Below, piece by piece: positions 5,583 to 6,965 of a stretch of 6,965 nucleotides of DNA (the stretch's first letter is position 1; the number at the start of each line of letters is the position of its first letter). Below the pieces are notes generated by a model. That model was not told where the DNA came from. It saw nothing but the letters and a program-made list of their open reading frames with translations, and made no database searches. The stretch covers positions 1 through 6,965 of the forward strand of contig JACQJU010000087.1 of the NCBI GenBank assembly GCA_016204905.1, written 5' to 3'. The position numbers were made by a program, and so were the translations under genes. The stretch comes from Candidatus Gottesmanbacteria bacterium. Its GTDB lineage: Bacteria; Patescibacteriota; Microgenomatia; 2-02-FULL-39-11.

Positions 5583-5781
5583 TTATGGTTTTCCTTTCTC
5601 TTAAGATAGTTAAAATACGGGCGATATCTTTTTTCTTTTGGCCGAGCAAAGAAACATTTTTTACTTTTTTCATGGCCATCTCTAGACCTAATTTGGTGAT
5701 CTCCTTCTTCAGACTAGCTAGAGAGGTGAGGAGTTCTTTGTCTTCTTTTTGTCTTAGGTTTTTAAATTCTTGTATTTTCAT
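5575..5781 (-). CDS. rpmC: 50S ribosomal protein L29
   Basis: L29 is a small two-helix protein at the polypeptide exit of the large subunit, near the docking site for trigger factor and SRP. The 68-residue product is normal length. It has the usual N-terminal helix (KIQEFKNLRQKEDKELL) and the diagnostic C-terminal segment DIARILTILRER at 52-63. The middle is lysine-rich, as expected. Its last 8 nt overlap the start of rpsQ (ATGGCTAA holds the rpsQ ATG and the rpmC TAA), which suggests translational coupling. A palindromic element precedes the start, and no well-spaced Shine-Dalgarno is visible. Confidence 0.96.
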   Translation of the reverse strand: MKIQEFKNLRQKEDKELLTSLASLKKEITKLGLEMAMKKVKNVSLLGQKKKDIARILTILRERKTING

Positions 5782-5782
5782 A

Positions 5783-5819
5783 GTTCGGCAAGCTCACCAC
5801 AAGTAGTTTAAGTGAGCTT
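5783..5819. repeat. Palindromic element in the rplP-rpmC spacer
   Basis: An 8-bp perfect inverted repeat, AAGCTCAC at 5790-5797 and GTGAGCTT at 5812-5819, encloses a 14-nt loop. The left half lies in the longer word GTTCGGCAAGCTCACCAC (5783-5800). From memory, that resembles a dispersed intergenic repeat (GGTGAGCTTGTCGAAC type) seen in draft genomes of Patescibacteria and some other bacteria. Only one copy is present here, so its dispersed nature is inferred. On the transcribed strand it lies directly before the rpmC ATG and supplies GGTGA about 12 nt upstream, too far to be a convincing ribosome binding site. Confidence 0.6.
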
Positions 5820-5828
5820 ATAATAGTA

Positions 5829-6233
5829 TTATTTTGTAATAAATTTAATTCTGACGGGTAATTTTCTGCCGGCATCAGTCATGGCTTTTTTGGCGATATC
5901 ATGAGGTATTCCCCCCATCTCAAAAAGAACTCTGCCTGGTTTGATGACGACGACATAATCTACAACATCACCTTTGCCACCACCCATACGCACTTCAGGT
6001 GGTTTGTCAGAGATAGGTTTGTCAGGAAAAATCCGGATCCAGACTCGGCCACCTTTTTGGGTGTAGTGGGTCATGACCCGACGTGCTGCCTCAATTTGGC
6101 GTGAAGAAACCCAGCCTGAAGTGAGCGCTTTTAGGCCATATTCACCGAAATTGACTGCTGCTCCACGAGTGGATTTGCCCCTCATGGAACCGCGAAATTG
6201 TTTTCTGTATTTGGCGCGTTTTGGTAATAACAT
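5829..6233 (-). CDS. rplP: 50S ribosomal protein L16
   Basis: L16 binds 23S rRNA near the A site and the base of the central protuberance and helps position A-site tRNA. The 134-residue product matches the family in length and motifs: MLLPKRAKYRKQFRG at the N-terminus, GRVWIRIFPDKP (62-73), RMGGGKG (82-88) and KPGRVLFEMGG (98-108). Arg82 corresponds to the arginine hydroxylated in E. coli L16; whether it is modified here is unknown. The ATG follows the rpsC-rplP repeat spacer. The bases before it (ACTTTCAAAAAT) contain no Shine-Dalgarno sequence, but no other start gives a better N-terminus. The gene ends in TAA, 47 nt before rpmC. Confidence 0.98.
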   Translation of the reverse strand: MLLPKRAKYRKQFRGSMRGKSTRGAAVNFGEYGLKALTSGWVSSRQIEAARRVMTHYTQKGGRVWIRIFPDKPISDKPPEVRMGGGKGDVVDYVVVIKPGRVLFEMGGIPHDIAKKAMTDAGRKLPVRIKFITK

Positions 6234-6239
6234 ATTTTT

Positions 6240-6323
6240 GAAAGTAGAGAATGTAGATAAGGTAGAAAAAAGTAGATGTCTACCTTTTTCTACTATTACT
6301 ACTTTTTATACTTCCTTTCTACT
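6240..6323. repeat. Inverted GTAG/CTAC arrays forming a quasi-hairpin (rpsC-rplP spacer)
   Basis: On the plus strand GTAG recurs at 6244, 6253, 6262 and 6272 (steps 9, 9, 10). The inverted CTAC recurs at 6280, 6290 and 6299 (steps 10, 9), with a degenerate ATAC at 6308. The spacing is mirror-symmetric around 6277-6278. The core is a 15-bp stem, 6262-6276 against 6279-6293. Its single mismatch (A6271 with C6284) becomes a U-G wobble in the minus-strand transcript, so the RNA can pair throughout apart from the tight loop. The pattern occupies the whole spacer and reaches the rpsC stop codon. No U-tract follows, so I do not call it a terminator. Confidence 0.85.
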
Positions 6324-6963
6324 TGCATATCCACACTTTTACTCCTATATACCCTGATTTGGTAAGTGATGGTATTTCGGCAAAATCAATATTTTCTCTA
6401 ATAGTGGATAAAGGAATTGTACCTTGGGTATATTTTTCCCGACGGGATATTTCCGCCCCGGCTATCCTGCCTGCTAGGAGTATCTTGACCCCTCTGGCTC
6501 CAGCGGTCATCATCCTCTCCATGGCGGTCTTTACGACTCTTTTGTGAGGCAGTCTGCGGGCTAGTTGGTCAGCGATCTGGGAGGCCATAAAGTAGGCTGA
6601 AAGATTGGGTTCTTTGACTGGTTTGACGGCGACGTCTAGTTTGAGTTGAATCTTTTTGGTTCTATCCCTGTTTTTGATGATGATAGATTGGATATATTTT
6701 TTGATCTCCTCCATACCTTGGCCGCCGCGACCTATCACCACACCGGGACGGGCTACATGAAGTATGATGTCTATTTTGTTGATGGATCTTTCTATTTCTA
6801 TCTGAGTAATACCTGCTGGCTTTAGTCTCTCTAAAAGTGCTTTTCTTATTTTGACATCTTCAAGCAGGAAACTTCGATAATTTTTTTCATCAGCAAACCA
6901 CCGGGAATCCCAGGTAAATAGGGGTCCGATTCTAAAATTTTTTGGATTAACTTTTTGTCCCAT
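6319..6963 (-). CDS. rpsC: 30S ribosomal protein S3
   Basis: S3 is a small-subunit head protein lining the mRNA entry channel. The 214-residue product is normal length for the family. It opens with MGQKVNP, the standard S3 start. A type II KH domain follows, with its GxxG loop as GRGG at residues 78-81 inside ARPGVVIGRGG. The C-terminal S3 domain carries GRIAGAEISRRE (165-176), and the protein ends KVWICK, close to the usual IGVKVWI terminus. The stop is TAG. Only 2 nt lie upstream of the ATG in this window, so the ribosome binding site cannot be judged. The expected upstream neighbour, rplV (L22), would lie just outside. An 85-nt repeat spacer separates it from rplP, and the repeat pattern runs into the stop codon. 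The assignment is secure from family motifs and gene order. Confidence 0.98.
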   Translation of the reverse strand: MGQKVNPKNFRIGPLFTWDSRWFADEKNYRSFLLEDVKIRKALLERLKPAGITQIEIERSINKIDIILHVARPGVVIGRGGQGMEEIKKYIQSIIIKNRDRTKKIQLKLDVAVKPVKEPNLSAYFMASQIADQLARRLPHKRVVKTAMERMMTAGARGVKILLAGRIAGAEISRREKYTQGTIPLSTIRENIDFAEIPSLTKSGYIGVKVWICK

Positions 6964-6965
6964 AT

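Noticed and set aside
5820..5840. Internal promoter with TATAAT-like words before rpmC, and TATAAA before rplP
   Set aside because: Such words are expected by chance in AT-rich spacers, and no matching -35 element with proper spacing was found.
5901..6104. Plus-strand frames opposite rplP and its upstream spacer
   Set aside because: They are antisense to rplP, with no recognisable domain or ribosome binding site.

Overview
The window is a bacterial ribosomal-protein operon, read entirely on the minus strand. It holds fourteen genes in the classic order of the 3' half of the S10 operon running into the spc operon: rpsC, rplP, rpmC, rpsQ, rplN, rplX, rplE, rpsN, rpsH, rplF, rplR, rpsE, rplO and secY, transcribed from right (6963) to left (129). 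All fourteen genes look intact. There are no frameshifts, no transposase, and no RNA gene or CRISPR array that I can see.

The likely source is a Candidate Phyla Radiation bacterium (Patescibacteria). The main reason is that rpmD (L30) is missing: only 26 nt separate rpsE from rplO, where most bacteria carry L30. Loss of L30 has been reported as a general trait of that radiation. The divergent but full-length proteins and the style of the intergenic repeats fit this. I cannot settle the phylum from this window; Microgenomates is a weak guess. The standard genetic code fits: every gene reads cleanly with TGA as stop, and rpsE itself ends in TGA.

Layout, in transcription order: rpsC, an 85-nt repeat spacer, rplP, a 47-nt spacer, rpmC overlapping rpsQ by 8 nt, a 1-nt gap, rplN, a 29-nt palindromic spacer, rplX, a 2-nt gap, rplE, a 75-nt repeat spacer, rpsN, a 7-nt gap, rpsH, a 114-nt repeat spacer, rplF, a 2-nt gap, rplR overlapping rpsE by 1 nt, a 26-nt spacer with a hairpin, rplO, a 9-nt gap, secY, and at least 128 nt of repeat spacer. 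The proteins build the small subunit (S3, S17, S14, S8, S5) and the large subunit (L16, L29, L14, L24, L5, L6, L18, L15). SecY forms the membrane channel through which nascent proteins are exported.

The coding content is ordinary. The unusual part is the spacers. Four of them (1-128, 3258-3371, 3958-4032, 6234-6318) are built the same way from different sequences: a short degenerate motif repeated every 8-9 bp, followed by its inverted counterpart, so each folds into a long quasi-hairpin. A fifth (4890-4918) is a 9-bp array containing a 22-bp perfect palindrome. Two of them (1-128 and 3258-3371) are recognisable copies of one element, and one copy carries a cleanly inserted 20-bp GC-rich perfect palindrome. 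Genes that follow these spacers mostly lack a well-placed Shine-Dalgarno sequence, whereas several tightly packed genes have one. I found no evidence for a new enzymatic system here. The repeat architecture is the observation most worth following up.
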